This document shows, piece by piece, positions 61,692 to 64,000 of a stretch of 64,000 nucleotides of DNA. Numbering within the stretch: position 1 is the stretch's first letter; the number at the start of each line of letters is the position of its first letter. The translations under genes were made by a program, and so were the position numbers. The notes beneath the pieces were generated by a model. It ran no database searches. It worked only from the letters and a program-made list of their open reading frames with translations, and was not told where the DNA came from. Origin of the DNA: Tetmemena sp. SeJ-2015 (lineage: Eukaryota > Ciliophora > Spirotrichea > Sporadotrichida > Oxytrichidae). Location of the stretch: assembly GCA_027382625.1 (NCBI GenBank), contig JAJKFJ010020864.1, forward strand, positions 124,001 through 188,000. Reading direction: 5' to 3'.

Positions 61692-61905
61692 TATTGCACT
61701 TAGTTTTATTAATTAATTATTATTTCTAAGTCTATAATTCTTACACCTACTCTCCCCTGTTTAAATTGCCCTTTACAGATGATTTGATAATTTATTCGTT
61801 AATAACTTAATAAAAGAGTGAGAAATATTTATAGTAACTCTTTTCTTACTAATTTTTGAGAGAAAGAAATCGAATTCTCTTTACTTTGGAGCAGCCATTT
61901 GTAAA

Positions 61906-63270
61906 TCACTGAGAATCCCTGAGAAGATTTTTACTTGCTGCACCGCTTCCATGTCTGCTATGGGCTAAACTACTTGAGCCCGATTCTGAAAAATGTTCTT
62001 GAATTACTTCAGGATTCGTCCAGTTGCTTTGCGGTTGCTGGCAGTGATTTTAAAATAAAGTTACTGATAAAGTTTGAGTGCTCACAAGTAAGAGAGAAGC
62101 GAGGGAATCTTTTGTGGAAGGGTATGCGGAAGACATACACATCAATTATGTAGCTGTATTTCTCAGCAAGCAACCACATGTAATGCCCAAACACTACCCC
62201 CGACACCATGTCAATAAAGTAGTGTCCTCTTGTCGCTGTCATATAAAATATAATAATTCTACGACACTATCATTAGCACAAACTGCATGCACATAGAGAG
62301 TAAGCTGAATTTTTCCATCTTCTTCCAGCCAATTGCTCCGAACTCACAGTACTGAATCATGCAGCATCCTATGTGCCCAGAGAAGAAAAAGTCGTTCGAC
62401 TTTCCATAAGGAACAGTAATTGAGTAGAATCCAGGAAAGCCCCATTGATAGTTTTCTGGAAACCTCATCCAAAAAAGTTACTAAAATAAAACATCATCAC
62501 TTTCTAGATAACAATTAAACTTGTTTTCGAATATTTTTAGATAAAACTTACCTGAACTATAGACCTGAATAAATAGAATCCAAACATGCTTAAGGGAAGG
62601 CGCCAAGTGGTGCCGAATCTAGTCCAGCGATAGAATTGGGTTAACACCATTATATCCATAAATAGGCCACAGACAATCATATAGGCATTGCGAACTTCCG
62701 GGTGATCACCAAAATATTTGTTGAGGTCTTCTGTCGCGTCAAAAAGTCTATCTTCAATACATGCTACCTCTTCATTAACGAGGAAAGATGATGTCAAACT
62801 CACAATTCAATAAATAATTTACTAAGAAAATATAATGTATTAATTGTTAGCATCGATGTTGAGAGAATGATCAGAGCGAAGCGGTAATAGAATTAGTACT
62901 ATACATCCTATATTTTATTTAAGGAGGCAAAATTAAAGTAAAATGCGAACCAAGAATCTAAAATTTATCGAGTAAAGTTAAACTACTCTCCCTCTCAAAG
63001 AATTATTTGAGAATAATTAGATCCATTTTGGATTTATAAAGTTTTAGCGCTTACATATTCTCCCCGAGACTCAGGATAAATTCCTCCTTCTTCTCTTTCA
63101 GAATTACTATTGTTATGTTGTCCGAAAGCTTCGTTATTGGGATCTCCATATCCCTCATACCTTCTATTTAAATTAATCCAAATTAAAACAACTGAGTTGA
63201 AATAAAGAGAAATAAGTTTTTTTATTTCCCAATAGTCTCTATTGAGAAGAAAGGTCTTCCTGTCTTGCAT
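61906..63270 (-). CDS. sphingomyelin-synthase-like (PAP2_C) lipid phosphotransferase
   Basis: Membrane enzyme of the family that moves a phospho-headgroup onto ceramide. Exons on minus: MQDRKTFLLNRDYW or the more likely YEGYGDPNNEAFGQHNNSNS exon; then VNEEVACIEDRLFDATEDLN, GLFMDIMVLTQFYRWTRFGT, LPLSMFGFYLFRSIVQ; FPENYQWGFPGFYSITVPYG then KSNDFFFSGHIGCCMIQYCE (C2-type SGH motif); and TATRGHYFIDMVSGVVFGHY (C3-type HYxxD motif). The two His and one Asp form the expected catalytic triad. A Ser-rich cytosolic tail (SESGSSSLAHSRHGSGAASK) ends at TGA 61906-61908. GT-AG introns interrupt it, for example GTAAGTTTTATC near 62550 and GTAAGCGC near 63055. The headgroup (choline or ethanolamine) cannot be read from sequence. 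Confidence 0.82.
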
Positions 63271-64000
63271 TCAACGCATTTCGATTAAATGATTGAGCAT
63301 TATTATCTTCATTATTTTCATTTGGAGTGCGAGTTTAAAAACTGCTTTAACTTTAGCCTCCGGGCTATTACTTGTTGTTGCCTCGGGAGGACGACCCTTC
63401 CATCTCAAATTAAATTCTTTATTAATATTTTATAATTTCATTCCTCTCGAGTACTCCTTACAATTAAAAGAGCAGCATTCAAAATATTTTATGATCTATT
63501 TATTTAAAGTTTCAAAGTGCAGAGAAATAGTTTTCTCAGATTCTTAAATTGTACTGGACGTGATAGATGTTGACAGATATTGGGATCACTTGCCATCATG
63601 GAGAGACTAAATATAATTCTACAAATCGATTGAAAGTCAGCTTTGAAGTACTTCATGAGATACCTTGAACTGAAAAATAGTTTTATTCATCAAACAAATG
63701 TAGACTAACCTTATGAAGAACTTAATTTCAATTGTAGAAGATATTTCCACAAATAAAATTGCTTTTGTAATCAATTATTAAATTAGATATCAGATAATTT
63801 TGATAAAATAATATCAGAAAGGGCTTTCAGTATTAGTCATACTTTCTATCTCTTAGCTATTTCTGCCAATCAAATAATGTAAATAAATATTAATATGGGA
63901 TATCTAGTTACTTGAATGAGAAAAACTCATTTTAATGAATGCATCGTCATATCCAAGTTTGATTAGCTTATCTATAATGACCCTTTCGAAATTAAGTCTA
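63271..64000. other. AT-rich DNA, no recognised gene
   Basis: Upstream of the lipid phosphotransferase. An 84-codon plus frame at 63293 is hydrophobic and low-complexity with no family resemblance. Should hold the promoter of the minus-strand gene. Confidence 0.4.

Noticed and set aside
1..64000. CRISPR arrays, bacterial operons, Shine-Dalgarno sites, rRNA or tRNA genes
   Set aside because: None seen. Code use, introns and IESs show a ciliate nuclear genome.

Overview
The window reads as germline (micronuclear) DNA of a hypotrich/stichotrich spirotrich ciliate related to Oxytricha, Stylonychia or Tetmemena. Three observations support this. (1) Conserved proteins only read through if TAA and TAG are glutamine and TGA is the sole stop. 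(2) Conserved reading frames are interrupted by short AT-rich segments flanked by 3-8 bp direct repeats, and removing a segment with one repeat copy restores frame and conserved residues; these are internal eliminated sequences (IESs) with pointers. A few true 25-110 nt GT-AG introns are also present. (3) One gene is scrambled across both strands. Some frame slips in conserved proteins are repaired by one extra A in an A-run, so the assembly probably carries homopolymer indels.

The centrepiece is 13.1-20.6 kb, the DNA polymerase alpha catalytic subunit gene. I resolve it into about 33 macronuclear-destined segments (MDSs). After the first two, even-type segments lie on the minus strand (13137-15837) and odd-type segments on the plus strand (17149-20547), alternating outward from an inversion point near 17.0-17.15 kb. 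The repeats that join successive MDSs are 4-16 bp and nearly always restore the conserved protein in frame. A separate unscrambled gene for a Cys-rich protein (19054-20083) sits inside the plus arm.

Layout. 0-5.8 kb: minus-strand EF-hand/coiled-coil gene(s). 6.6-9.2 kb: small plus ORFs and an RBR E3 ligase. 9.24-10.08 kb: GC-richer segment with a 24-bp tandem repeat. 10.7-12.3 kb: zinc transporter (minus). 13.1-20.6 kb: scrambled Pol alpha. 20.7-29.6 kb: hypothetical genes including two PH-like paralogues. 29.9-32 kb: hypothetical genes. 32.65-34.04 kb: SKP1 and a SELENOM/SEP15-like protein. 34.3-39.3 kb: Gln-rich and coiled-coil proteins. 39.3-43.0 kb: RING-B-box-coiled-coil-TLDc gene whose IES carries a 1.6-kb non-LTR-like element. 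43.1-48.9 kb: hypothetical and EF-hand genes. 49.4-53 kb: FAR-DHAPAT fusion (ether lipid synthesis). 53.2-59.1 kb: large low-complexity/coiled-coil coding region. 59.1-63.3 kb: PTAR1-like, hypothetical, small membrane protein and sphingomyelin-synthase-like genes. Coordinates of IES-containing genes are outer limits; internal structure is exact only where stated.
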